A stretch of DNA of 40,188 nucleotides, taken from contig JBEKUX010000027.1 of NCBI GenBank assembly GCA_049514575.1, positions 1-40,188 of the forward strand, written 5' to 3'. The translations under genes were made by a program, and so were the position numbers. Origin of the DNA: BOG-1184 sp049514575. GTDB taxonomy: Bacteria; Fibrobacterota; Chitinivibrionia; Chitinivibrionales; Chitinispirillaceae. The first letter of the stretch is position 1. Each line of letters starts with the position of its first letter. This document shows positions 33,453-40,188 of this stretch, one piece after another. The notes beneath the pieces were generated by a model, which had not been told where the DNA came from, searched no databases, and saw only the letters and a list, made by a program, of their open reading frames with translations.

Positions 33453-34392
33453 ACTTTTTGTCCGCGACCACGAGATCGACCCGCCGGTTCTTCTGCCGTC
33501 CCTCTTTGGTGGCGTTTGAGGCGACCGGTTTGGTGAAGCCGAAGCCTTGCGAGGAGAGGCGGTCTGCCGCGACGCCCTGGGTGATCAGAAAATCCTTCAC
33601 GTTGGAGGCGCGCCGCGTTGACAGGTTGTTGTTGTAGGCGACGGTCCCGACATTGTCGGTGTGCCCTTCCACGGCGACCGTGCAGTTTTTGTAGACGGTC
33701 AGGATGCCCGCTATTTTTGCCAGCGCGGTCTTGAGGTCGGCGGTGAGATCGGCCTTGTCGAAAGCAAAGAGCAGGTCCGACATCGAGATGATGGTGCCGC
33801 GCGCGTCTTTTCTCACCTTGATCAGCTCGCTCTGCAGGTCCTTGAAGCGGCGGTCGGCTTCATCCCGCAGCGCCTGGTTCTTGGCGCTCTCTTCATCAAG
33901 CTTTGATTTCAGGTCAGAGGCGCGGCCTCGTTCCATTTTGGCGATCGATTCGTACACATCGTTCAGCGCGTTGTGCAGGGAGTCGCTCCTGCGGGTCGCT
34001 TCCTGAAGATTGCCGTCGAGCTCATTTTTATTCATCTGGACAAGCGCGATTTGCGTCAGCAGGGAGCAGGCCTGGAACATGTCGCGTGCCTGGTTTTCGA
34101 CGCCCGAAGCGCCGATGATTTTTATGATGCCCCTGCCTTCGTTCTTGTCGAAGTTCTCGGTCAAAAACCGCTGGGCCACGTCGATCCGGGCGAGCGCGGT
34201 CATGTAGGCGTTGATCGAATTCATGTCACGGTGCGGATATTTCGGGTAGGCGGACTTGAGCCCGGACTTGAACTCGAGCAGCGACTTACGCATCGCTTCG
34301 GGCCTGCCCTGCGCAGTGTCGCCCTGGGCAAACGCCGCACCTGCCGCGAGAATGATTGTCATAAGGGAAAGGTATGGGAGGGAGTTTTTCAT
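33451..34392 (-). CDS. OmpA-family protein with coiled-coil stem
   Basis: 313 residues from the ATG at 34392; longer frames run through the upstream gene and are rejected. Signal peptide (about 1-22, AFAQ). A helical domain (25-125), a coiled coil (about 125-205, SDSLHNALNDVYESIAK...LKSKLDEESAKNQALRDEADRRF), then an OmpA domain (LFAFDKADLTADLK, GHTDNVGTVAYNNNLSTRRASNV, NRRVDLVVADKK). It has no barrel, so is likely periplasmic, attached to peptidoglycan. The start overlaps the previous stop (ATGA). Its coiled coil differs in sequence from the three paralogues at 6757-11768. Confidence 0.85.
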   Translation of the reverse strand: MKNSLPYLSLMTIILAAGAAFAQGDTAQGRPEAMRKSLLEFKSGLKSAYPKYPHRDMNSINAYMTALARIDVAQRFLTENFDKNEGRGIIKIIGASGVENQARDMFQACSLLTQIALVQMNKNELDGNLQEATRRSDSLHNALNDVYESIAKMERGRASDLKSKLDEESAKNQALRDEADRRFKDLQSELIKVRKDARGTIISMSDLLFAFDKADLTADLKTALAKIAGILTVYKNCTVAVEGHTDNVGTVAYNNNLSTRRASNVKDFLITQGVAADRLSSQGFGFTKPVASNATKEGRQKNRRVDLVVADKK

Positions 34393-34790
34393 TGCTGTGC
34401 CCCTTTCGCTGTCATTTCCTGGAGCATCTGTTTGTAGGCGGAGAGGTGGCTCTGGTCCTCGGTCAGCCGTTTCTGCATCTCGTCGTACCTTTTCTGTGTC
34501 TGGTTCAGCTCCAGCCGGGAAAGCGCCAGCCGGTAATTGAACACCGCAAGGTCGGTTTTGCTGTAGCCTTCGTCGCTCCGGCCGTTCTGGATCAGCGTAG
34601 CGGCAAGGGAATACAGCGAGTCGGCCTTGGTGATCTCCGGCCCCTGGATATTGTTCTGCTCGCAGTAGGTCTTGAGTGTCCCGGCCTCGGTGTCCGAGGT
34701 CTGGGACAACGTCCGGTAACTTGAGACGCAAAAGGCCAGCAGCGCCAGCACCATGGGCGCCGCCAGTTTCAACACGATGCGTTTTTTCAT
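34389..34790 (-). CDS. Small helical secreted protein, DUF4398-like
   Basis: 133 residues from the ATG at 34790 (GGGAG 7 bases upstream). A signal-like hydrophobic segment (8-22) is followed by an all-helical region: ITKADSLYSLAATLIQNG, SKTDLAVFNYRLALSRLELNQTQKRYDEMQKRL. This resembles DUF4398 proteins, which often precede an OmpA gene in FCB and proteobacteria, as here. No lipobox (Phe at -1 before Cys). The stop overlaps the OmpA start by four bases, so they are likely partners; the function is unknown. Confidence 0.65.
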   Translation of the reverse strand: MKKRIVLKLAAPMVLALLAFCVSSYRTLSQTSDTEAGTLKTYCEQNNIQGPEITKADSLYSLAATLIQNGRSDEGYSKTDLAVFNYRLALSRLELNQTQKRYDEMQKRLTEDQSHLSAYKQMLQEMTAKGAQQ

Positions 34791-35288
34791 ACAATGTCTC
34801 CCTGAAATAGTGGAATGGTTTTTAAGATACACAATATTCATGGCACAATGCAAATGACACCTACTTATAATGATTCTGGTTTATCAGATGGCTCTAATGT
34901 TTTTTTTTGCTAAAGGCACCTGTGGAGAGTGGAAATTTATTATTTGTTGGGCGTGCCCCCTTCGCCTGGCCTGCGCCGAGGCTTCGGCAGGCAGGGGGTC
35001 GGCGTGTAGAGACGCACGGCCGTGCGTCTCTACAAAAGGGCGATTCATGAATCGCCCCTACAAAGATGACTGCCTGCCTCACGCAACAGCATATCTCTTA
35101 CTTGTTTATTCGTATTGTTTGGTTTCAACACGACTATTATGCCAACTCGCCACCCAGAATAAAGCCCTTTGGAAAAAAACGAAATTAATTTTCCACAACG
35201 GGGTTCTGATTTATTTTGTTTACTACGACAAACCACCATAATCTTCGATAACTCCCGGGTAATAAAATTTTTACAAGAGGTTGGAAAC
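34791..35288. other. 498-base gene-free region with nested palindromic repeat elements
   Basis: Divergent spacer between the DUF4398-like/OmpA pair and the GNAT gene. It holds the composite repeat at 34951-35061 and AT-rich flanks that should contain both promoters; short open frames inside (for example one covering 34870-35241) are translations of the repeats and lack good ribosome-binding sites. I see no coding gene or stable RNA here. Confidence 0.6.
34951..35061. repeat. Composite palindromic element (three hairpins)
   Basis: Left hairpin: GCCTGC/GCAGGC (34969-34974 and 34987-34992) with CCCCCT/AGGGGG outside it. Middle: an uninterrupted 30-bp palindrome at 35005-35034, centre GCACGGCCGTGC. 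Right: a perfect 20-bp palindrome at 35038-35057, GGGCGATTC-AT-GAATCGCCC. Outer ends of the last two are GTAG (35006) and CTAC (35058-35061), suggesting one inserted unit beside or in another. No open frame belongs to it; it is likely a non-autonomous palindromic repeat. Confidence 0.82.
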
Positions 35289-36407
35289 ATGACCATAACC
35301 ATTAAAGAAGTGACCACGGCAAAGGACCGGAAAACGTTCATTTACCTGCCGGAAAAGATCCATCAGGGACACGCGGGCTGGCTCCCGCCCCTGTACGCGG
35401 ACGAAAAAAAATATTTCGACCCGGACAAAAACCCTTCGTTCAGGTCGTGCGATTACCGCATGGTGCTGGCGCTGAAGGACGGCGCGCCGGCCGGCCGGAT
35501 CATGGGGATCATCAACCGGAAGCACAACGAAACGCTCGGCCTTAAAAACGCCCGGTTCGGGTTCATGGAGTGCTTCAACGATCCCGAGACCTTCCATGCG
35601 CTGATCAGCGACGTCGAAACCTGGGGCAGGCAGCGCGGCATGGAGCGGATCGTGGGGCCGTTCGGTTTTTCCGACCGGGACATACAGGGATTTCTCGTCG
35701 AGGGGTTCGAGTATGAACCGGTGGTGGACAGCGCGTGCAACTTCGCGTTCATGCCCGACCTGCTGTCAAAGGAAGGATACGTCAAGGACATCGACTGCGT
35801 GATCTACCGCTACCCGCTCGACACGCCGCTGCCGGACATTTTCGAGCGGATGTACCAGCGCACCCTCGCCAAAAAGACGTTCCGGTTCATCGAGTTTACA
35901 TCACGGAAGGCGCTGAAGCCGTTCATCGTTCCGGTGCTACGCCTTGTCAACGAATCCTTCGCGGGCATCTACGGGTTTCTTCCCATGGACGAAACCGAGA
36001 TGTTCGACCTCGCGAAGCGCTACCTGCCCATCCTCGACCCGAAGTTCGTGAAGATCGTGACGCGGGACGGGAAGGTGGTGGGAATGATGATCGCCATGCC
36101 GAACTGCTACCGCGGCCTGCAGAAAGCGCGGGGCCGTTTGTTTCCCTTCGGCCTCTTTCATATCCTGCATGCCATGCGCCGCGCCGAAACGGTCAACACC
36201 ATGCTCGGCGCCGTGCACCCGTCCTGCCAGAAACTGGGGCTCGACATGTTTCTCGGCATGTCCACGATCGCGACCGCGAGAAAGGCCGGCATGAAAAGCG
36301 TGGACACGCACGTGGTGATGGAAGAGAACAACTCCATGATGCACGAACTCCAGCGCTACGGCGCGCACCTGATCAAGAAGTTCAGGGTGTATAAGAAAGA
36401 TCTCTGA
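35289..36407 (+). CDS. Large GNAT-like acyltransferase, candidate N-acyltransferase
   Basis: 372 residues from the ATG at 35289 (AGAGG upstream); an extension to 35169 runs into AT-rich non-coding DNA and is rejected. N-terminus ITIKEVTTAKDRKTFIYLPEKI...WLPPLYADEKKYFDP, then MVLALKDGAPAGRIMGIIN and GFMECFNDPETFHALISDVETWGRQRGMERIVGPFGFSDRD, which read as an N-terminal GNAT-like module; a second half (from ~190) has GKVVGMMIAMP and ends HELQRYGAHLIKKFRVYKKDL. This is a known conserved family in sphingolipid-making and other bacteria, without a firm common substrate. Bacterial ceramide synthases also belong to the GNAT superfamily, so with sphingoid-base genes 8.6 kb away an N-acyl role is possible, not shown. 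Confidence 0.68.
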   Translation: MTITIKEVTTAKDRKTFIYLPEKIHQGHAGWLPPLYADEKKYFDPDKNPSFRSCDYRMVLALKDGAPAGRIMGIINRKHNETLGLKNARFGFMECFNDPETFHALISDVETWGRQRGMERIVGPFGFSDRDIQGFLVEGFEYEPVVDSACNFAFMPDLLSKEGYVKDIDCVIYRYPLDTPLPDIFERMYQRTLAKKTFRFIEFTSRKALKPFIVPVLRLVNESFAGIYGFLPMDETEMFDLAKRYLPILDPKFVKIVTRDGKVVGMMIAMPNCYRGLQKARGRLFPFGLFHILHAMRRAETVNTMLGAVHPSCQKLGLDMFLGMSTIATARKAGMKSVDTHVVMEENNSMMHELQRYGAHLIKKFRVYKKDL

Positions 36408-36446
36408 TTGCTATGAGTCTAATTCCTCGAAGCGAGCTGCGGTTTT

Positions 36447-36551
36447 AACTCACCTCTCCCTTCGGGTTTCCCCCTAAAGGCCTTATTTGGATAATAAAGA
36501 TTTATCCAAAGAACGGCTCTCTTGCAAGAGAGGGGATCTAAGGGGTGAGTT
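36447..36551 (+). repeat. Dispersed palindromic repeat, copy C, with internal insertion
   Basis: 105 bp. Ends AACTCACC (36447-36454) and GGTGAGTT (36544-36551). The left part matches copy A for about 30 bases, including TCTCCCTTCGGGTTTCCCC. It then holds an extra stretch of about 42 bases with its own hairpin TTTGGATAA/TTATCCAAA, then AAGAACGGCTCTCTTGCAAGAGAGGGG. The same AGGCCTT...AAGAACGGCTCTCTTG module is in copy D, so these form a subfamily. Confidence 0.85.
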
Positions 36552-36569
36552 GTAGTATGGAAGACGGCC

Positions 36570-38135
36570 ATGATAAGAAACCGCACGAAAATAGCCTTTA
36601 CGTTTCTATTTCTGCTCGCCTGTGGAACCGGCCTGGCTGCGGTTCCGCTTCACACCGGCGCTCATACCTACTATGTAGACGTTGCGTCCGGCCACAGTAA
36701 AAACCTCGGCACCTTCAGCGACCCCTGGACAACGCCGGACTCGGTGAACAGTCATACCTTCCATGCCGGCGACTCCATTAAAATCAGGCGGGGAACAATG
36801 GTGACGCGTTCGATCACGACACAGAAAAATCCCTCCGGCATACTCTCGCCTATGGGTTCCGGCGTCGCGGGCGCGCCGATTGTCATCGATGCCTACGGTA
36901 AAGGACCGAAGCCGGTCATCGACGCGCGGGGCGTGCTGAACACTGCGGGAATATATCTCCATAACCAGGAATACTGGACAATAAGGAACATGGAAGTCAG
37001 GAACAACAGGGTGCCCCACGACAGCGCGAACCGGGGGCCTTGCTGGGGAATCCGCGTTTTTGCCGATGATTTCTCTCCTGAACCGGGGATTCATATTACC
37101 GGCAACATCGTCGACAGCGTCTATGGCGGGTATTATGCGGGGGGCAGCGGCAGTGACGGCTGTATAGGTATTTCGCTCAGATCAATAAGCCTGGAGACGT
37201 TTCATAATGCCCTTATCGACAGCAACAAGGTCTTTGATGTCTGGGGTGACGGCATACACTTCCTGGGGGCCGGCGGGGGCAGCGTTGCCGCAGGAAGGTG
37301 GGACAGCCTGAGCAGGAATGTGGTGCTGCGCGGCAATTCGGTACGGCGTACCTCCGGAAACGGCATAGTCCTCTGGGGTGCGGACGACCCGAAGGTCGAA
37401 CATAACGTTGTGGACAGCGCTGCCCGGTTGGGAGTAGACAATGGAAACGGTGTTGTCGCCGGGTTGTGGCCCGGCCGGGTCCGGAACGGTCTGATCCAGT
37501 ATAATGAAGTAGGCCATACGAAAATGTTGTATGGAGACGGTGCGGGGTTTAACGTGGATAATACGGCGACCGGAAGGACCATTTTCCAGTACAACTATTC
37601 TCATGATAATGAAGGCGGGTTCATACAGGAAAGCCCTGCTTCTGATTCCGGATATCACGGTACGGTCTGGCGGTACAATATAAGCCGTAACGACGGCGGC
37701 AACGGCAGATACCCGGGGAAATTTCAAACCGAAAGAGGGGGTGCATCCATTTATAACAATGTTTTCTACAACGATACCCTGCCCTTCAACTTTCCGTATG
37801 CAACTTCCGATACCTTTACCAACAATATTTTCTGGGGGTCCGGCTGGCGGAACTGCTGGCGGAGCAACATCTTTGACCACAATTGCTATTGGGGAGGGTG
37901 CCAGGATTCCATCGATGCTTCAATCGACTCCTGCGCGGTCAGAAAAAATCCGCTGTTTACCGGCGCACACGGTTTCGACTTCTTCAGACTGCGGTCGGGG
38001 TCGCCGTGCATAGGCGCCGGGCGCAGGATCGGCGGCGCGGATACCGGTCGCTCACGCCTCCGCCGCGACTTTTCGGGCGATACGCTCGGTGACGGCCGTC
38101 CTTCCATCGGCGTCTGTGAAAAGCCGGCGCCGTAA
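36570..38135 (+). CDS. Secreted right-handed beta-helix protein
   Basis: 521 residues. Signal peptide (about 1-24, FLFLLACGTGLAA). The mature protein starts THTYYVDVASGHSKNLGTFSDPW and includes DSIKIRRG and PIVIDAYGKGPKPVIDARG, then many short turns of the type WTIRNMEVRNNRV, NALIDSNKVFDVWGDGI, NVVLRGNSVRRTSGNGIVLWG, TIFQYNYSHDNEGGF: the pattern of parallel beta-helix (pectate-lyase-like) folds. Such proteins include polysaccharide lyases and epimerases, but no catalytic set can be named. It ends with a region common in listed right-handed helix proteins (FRLRSGSPCIGAG). A sorting tail is not seen. ATG at 36570 is preceded by GGAAG. Confidence 0.8.
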   Translation: MIRNRTKIAFTFLFLLACGTGLAAVPLHTGAHTYYVDVASGHSKNLGTFSDPWTTPDSVNSHTFHAGDSIKIRRGTMVTRSITTQKNPSGILSPMGSGVAGAPIVIDAYGKGPKPVIDARGVLNTAGIYLHNQEYWTIRNMEVRNNRVPHDSANRGPCWGIRVFADDFSPEPGIHITGNIVDSVYGGYYAGGSGSDGCIGISLRSISLETFHNALIDSNKVFDVWGDGIHFLGAGGGSVAAGRWDSLSRNVVLRGNSVRRTSGNGIVLWGADDPKVEHNVVDSAARLGVDNGNGVVAGLWPGRVRNGLIQYNEVGHTKMLYGDGAGFNVDNTATGRTIFQYNYSHDNEGGFIQESPASDSGYHGTVWRYNISRNDGGNGRYPGKFQTERGGASIYNNVFYNDTLPFNFPYATSDTFTNNIFWGSGWRNCWRSNIFDHNCYWGGCQDSIDASIDSCAVRKNPLFTGAHGFDFFRLRSGSPCIGAGRRIGGADTGRSRLRRDFSGDTLGDGRPSIGVCEKPAP

Positions 38136-38149
38136 CGTCCGGACCGTGT

Positions 38150-39376
38150 TCAGTAATCCGCGATCACTTCCTGGCCGTTCACCATGACGAGCGCCATCTC
38201 CACGTCGGACACGATCAGTTCCTCAAGAAGGTCCTCGTGCGGGCCGTGGGAAAACCGCGCCGCGATCAGGTCGGCGAATTTACCTTCAGTCAAGCTCCCG
38301 AGGCGGTCGCCCATGCCCAGCGCATTGGCCGCGTTCCGCGTCACCCAGCGGAGCATTTCTTTCGCCGGGATGTGCGGGTAGGCGCTCTTCAGCGCGAACA
38401 GCTCGTCGAGGATGCTCATCTCGCCGACCGGCGCGATGCCCTCGGTGCCGAGGCAGACCTGGACGCGGCGGTTGAGCGCGACCTCGAGGGGGAACCGCTT
38501 ATGGCCGATTTCTTCCGAGTAGCGGAAGCACTGTACCACCGACACCCGTTTTGCCGCCAGGAGCGACAGCTCATGGCCGCCCGCGTAATTGCAGTGGAAG
38601 CAGACGCCGTTGTTCGGGATCAGGCCGGCGGTGATGGCCGTGTGCATGGGGCCGAGCGTGGTCGCGCCGAACGGCCACGGCTTTTTCCGCGTAATGTAGA
38701 AGTACAGGTCGCCGGTCCGTTCCGAAAACGCCTGCAGCTCTTCGGCGCTCTCGGCGACGTGGGCCGCCCACCGGCAGCGGCGGGAAGCGGCCAGCGCCAG
38801 GAGGCGGCGCTGCGCGGCAGGGGAGAGGGAGTGAATGGCGTACGGGCCGAGCGCGCGGCCGACGCGTTTATTGCATGAGTCAAGACGCTCCTGCGCCGTG
38901 GCGGCGATCGCCGCCTCTTCCTGCGGATCGTCGGCCTGCATCTCCTGCACCACCCACGAGCGCACCGGCTCCCCGGCAAGCACGGCGGGCGAATACCCGA
39001 ACCGCGAGCTGTCGAACACCGTGGTGATCCCTTCGGCGAGGAGTTCGCGGATCTCGAGCCGGATGCCGTCAATGATCTCCCCGGCGGCGGCCTGCTTCAC
39101 GCGGCCGTTTCTTTTCGCGGAGAAGGAGGCGAACGTTTCGTCGGCCCCGGGGAGCGCGCCCCGGACCGCGCACTCTTCGAGGTGGGTGTGCATGTTGATG
39201 AACCCGGGCAGGAGGAGCGCGTCGCCGAGATTCACTGCCCGGTCGCCCGGCTTCCGCCTGATGCTGCGGCGGGGGCCGACCGCCTCGATGCGCTGCCCCG
39301 AAACGGCGACGGCGCCGTTCTCGATCAGCTCTCCGGTGTCAAGAAGCACCCACCGGGAAAAGTAGACCGTGGTCAT
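38150..39376 (-). CDS. Amidohydrolase-family deaminase/hydrolase (AtzA/SsnA-like)
   Basis: 408 residues, full length for the family. Metal site: NMHTHLE (61-67), AAHVAES with His206, CFHCNY with His261; a final metal ligand is expected as Asp in a GTDS/GTDG motif but here reads CLGTEGIAP with Glu312. The substrate could be a purine, pterin or nucleoside-like amine; S-adenosylhomocysteine/methylthioadenosine deaminases and aminodeoxyfutalosine deaminase are in this group. ATG at 39376 has only a distant GGA. It is transcribed away from yajC. The family is clear, but the specific reaction is not. Confidence 0.75.
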   Translation of the reverse strand: MTTVYFSRWVLLDTGELIENGAVAVSGQRIEAVGPRRSIRRKPGDRAVNLGDALLLPGFINMHTHLEECAVRGALPGADETFASFSAKRNGRVKQAAAGEIIDGIRLEIRELLAEGITTVFDSSRFGYSPAVLAGEPVRSWVVQEMQADDPQEEAAIAATAQERLDSCNKRVGRALGPYAIHSLSPAAQRRLLALAASRRCRWAAHVAESAEELQAFSERTGDLYFYITRKKPWPFGATTLGPMHTAITAGLIPNNGVCFHCNYAGGHELSLLAAKRVSVVQCFRYSEEIGHKRFPLEVALNRRVQVCLGTEGIAPVGEMSILDELFALKSAYPHIPAKEMLRWVTRNAANALGMGDRLGSLTEGKFADLIAARFSHGPHEDLLEELIVSDVEMALVMVNGQEVIADY

Positions 39377-39403
39377 AAAAACAAAATAAATCCTGCGACC
39401 CCT

Positions 39404-39469
39404 AACTCACCCCTTGATCCCCTCTCTTTCAAGAGAGGGGAAACCGAGCAACGCGAAGAGGGGTGAGTT
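39404..39469 (-). repeat. Dispersed palindromic repeat, copy E (inverted)
   Basis: 66 bp. AACTCACC (39404-39411) and GGTGAGTT (39462-39469) frame a CCCCTCTCTT-TC-AAGAGAGGGG palindrome. Its reverse complement aligns with copies A and B (GGTTTCCCC before the palindrome, GGGATCAA after it), so this copy is inserted in the opposite direction. It lies between the divergent amidohydrolase and yajC. Confidence 0.88.
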
Positions 39470-39549
39470 GTACCCCTTCATACCACCTCCGGGCTGTCGT
39501 AAAGTATTTTTACACGTCACTCCACCATACTACCCTGAAAGGACAGACC

Positions 39550-39942
39550 ATGCGCAACGTACTTCTGCGGTTTCTGATAGGAATTTCCCCGCTCATGCTT
39601 TTCGCGTTTCCGCTTTTCGGCCAGGACAAAAAGCCGGTCCCGCCCATGGGCGGGCTGGGCGGCCTCATGCCCATGCTCATCTTCATGTTCGTCATCATTT
39701 ATTTCATGATGATCCGGCCGGAGCAGAAGAAGTCGAAAGAACGCCAGAAGCTGATCGCCGGCCTTAAAAAGGGCGACAAGGTCTTGACCGCGGCCGGCAT
39801 GATCGGCATGGTCGGCAATGTCAAGGAGACCACGGTCATGGTCAAGATCGCGGAAAACACGGTCGTCGAATTTGCAAAAAGCGCCGTCACGCAGGTCATG
39901 AACAGCGACGGCGCCGAAAAAGACGGGAAGGAAACGAAGTAG
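39550..39942 (+). CDS. yajC: Preprotein translocase subunit YajC
   Basis: 130 residues. The start at 39550 is chosen because AAAGGA stands 6 bases before it. One helix (about 40-57, MPMLIFMFVIIYFMMIRPEQKK) matches the family, followed by the typical IRPEQKKSKERQKLIAGLKKGDKVLTAAGMIGMV and a charged tail. YajC joins SecDF in the inner membrane and supports protein export. An extra N-terminal segment (MRNVLLRFLIGISPLMLFAF, ending GQ) looks like a signal peptide and is an addition seen in some FCB copies. secD and secF are not adjacent in the bases shown; def follows directly. Confidence 0.92.
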   Translation: MRNVLLRFLIGISPLMLFAFPLFGQDKKPVPPMGGLGGLMPMLIFMFVIIYFMMIRPEQKKSKERQKLIAGLKKGDKVLTAAGMIGMVGNVKETTVMVKIAENTVVEFAKSAVTQVMNSDGAEKDGKETK

Positions 39943-40188
39943 TGTTCGACATCCGCATCTACGGCGACCCGGTGCTGCGGAAAACCGCCAGACGGGTGAC
40001 CAGTTTCGATGATGAGCTGAAGCGCTTCGCGAAGGAGATGGTTGCGGCAATGCGCGAGAAGGACGGCGTCGGCCTGGCCGCGATCCAGATCGGCAGGCCG
40101 GTGAAGCTGGCCGTGGTTGACACCACGGGCGGCGAGCGCGACCCGTTCGTCCTCATCAATCCGGAAATCGTTTTCTCCTCGGAAACGA
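39942..40188 (+). CDS. def: Peptide deformylase, 5' part (cut by the window end)
   Basis: 82 codons are visible. It starts at a GTG (39942-39944) sharing one base with the yajC TAG, with GGGAAGG just upstream, so the two genes are coupled. The protein reads VFDIRIYGDPVLRKTARRV, with motif 1 as GVGLAAIQIG and then PFVLINPEIV, the standard N-terminal half of peptide deformylase, which removes the formyl group from new polypeptides. Motifs 2 (EGCLS) and 3 (HEXDH) with the metal ligands lie beyond the window. Confidence 0.93.
   Translation, partial: MFDIRIYGDPVLRKTARRVTSFDDELKRFAKEMVAAMREKDGVGLAAIQIGRPVKLAVVDTTGGERDPFVLINPEIVFSSET

Noticed and set aside
34393..34794. N-terminal extension of the coiled-coil OmpA gene up to 34794
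   Set aside because: The extension overlaps the whole DUF4398-like gene in another frame. The real ATG at 34392 starts a signal peptide and overlaps the previous stop.
1..40188. tRNA, rRNA, transposase or phage genes
   Set aside because: Looked for on both strands by eye and none recognised. The S74 domains recall phage tail spikes, but signal peptides and context show bacterial surface proteins.

Overview
The window looks like a chromosomal segment of a Gram-negative bacterium, most likely from the FCB (Fibrobacterota-Chlorobi-Bacteroidota) superphylum or a neighbouring candidate lineage. The supporting signs are a Por/type IX-style C-terminal sorting domain, five OmpA-family peptidoglycan-binding proteins (one with thrombospondin type 3 repeats), YadA-head/peptidase-S74 surface proteins and a bacterial serine palmitoyltransferase. 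By eye the DNA is moderately GC-rich, in the mid-50s percent, with some AT-rich intergenic stretches. Exact taxonomy cannot be settled from the sequence alone. I saw no rRNA, tRNA, CRISPR array, transposase or phage module.

Layout: 2-1900 is the 3' part of smc (hinge, second coiled coil, ATPase head). 2028-3890 is an OmpA/TSP3 outer-membrane protein. 3894-6612 (minus) is an overlapping three-gene 2-oxoacid:ferredoxin oxidoreductase operon with a fused beta-gamma subunit. 6757-16245 (minus) is an envelope operon of one 1473-residue TPR protein, which carries a 555-residue internal duplication, and three paralogous OmpA proteins; it ends at a clear intrinsic terminator. 16620-20087 holds a sugar-type nucleotidyltransferase, a small membrane protein and a nucleotidyltransferase-aminotransferase fusion of the kind used to activate aminophosphonates. 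20265-23922 is a surface-protein operon: two YadA-head/S74 paralogues and one sorting-domain protein. 24056-26699 (minus) holds serine palmitoyltransferase, 3-ketosphinganine reductase and a DUF4833-like secreted protein, followed by a Nudix hydrolase. 27751-32401 (plus) is a proton-pumping pyrophosphatase, a SPOR protein, a lipoprotein and a membrane metallophosphoesterase. 32404-34790 (minus) is a sensor-like membrane protein with a CxxC/CxxC tail and an OmpA pair. 35289-40188 holds a large GNAT-like acyltransferase, a secreted beta-helix protein, an amidohydrolase (minus), yajC and the start of def.

Two themes stand out. The first is cell-envelope construction: OmpA/TPR/SPOR scaffolding, surface fibres and sphingolipid synthesis. 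The sphingoid-base pair, the GNAT protein (a candidate N-acyltransferase) and the PntC-like fusion together suggest, as an inference only, that this organism may make ceramide-type and possibly phosphono-headgroup lipids. The second is a family of short dispersed palindromic repeats: five copies share AACTCACC...GGTGAGTT ends around a CTCTCTT/AAGAGAG hairpin, two of them carry extra nested hairpins, and two unrelated palindromic elements also occur. All sit between genes. These repeats, the giant duplicated TPR protein and the envelope-lipid genes are the parts most worth a second look.
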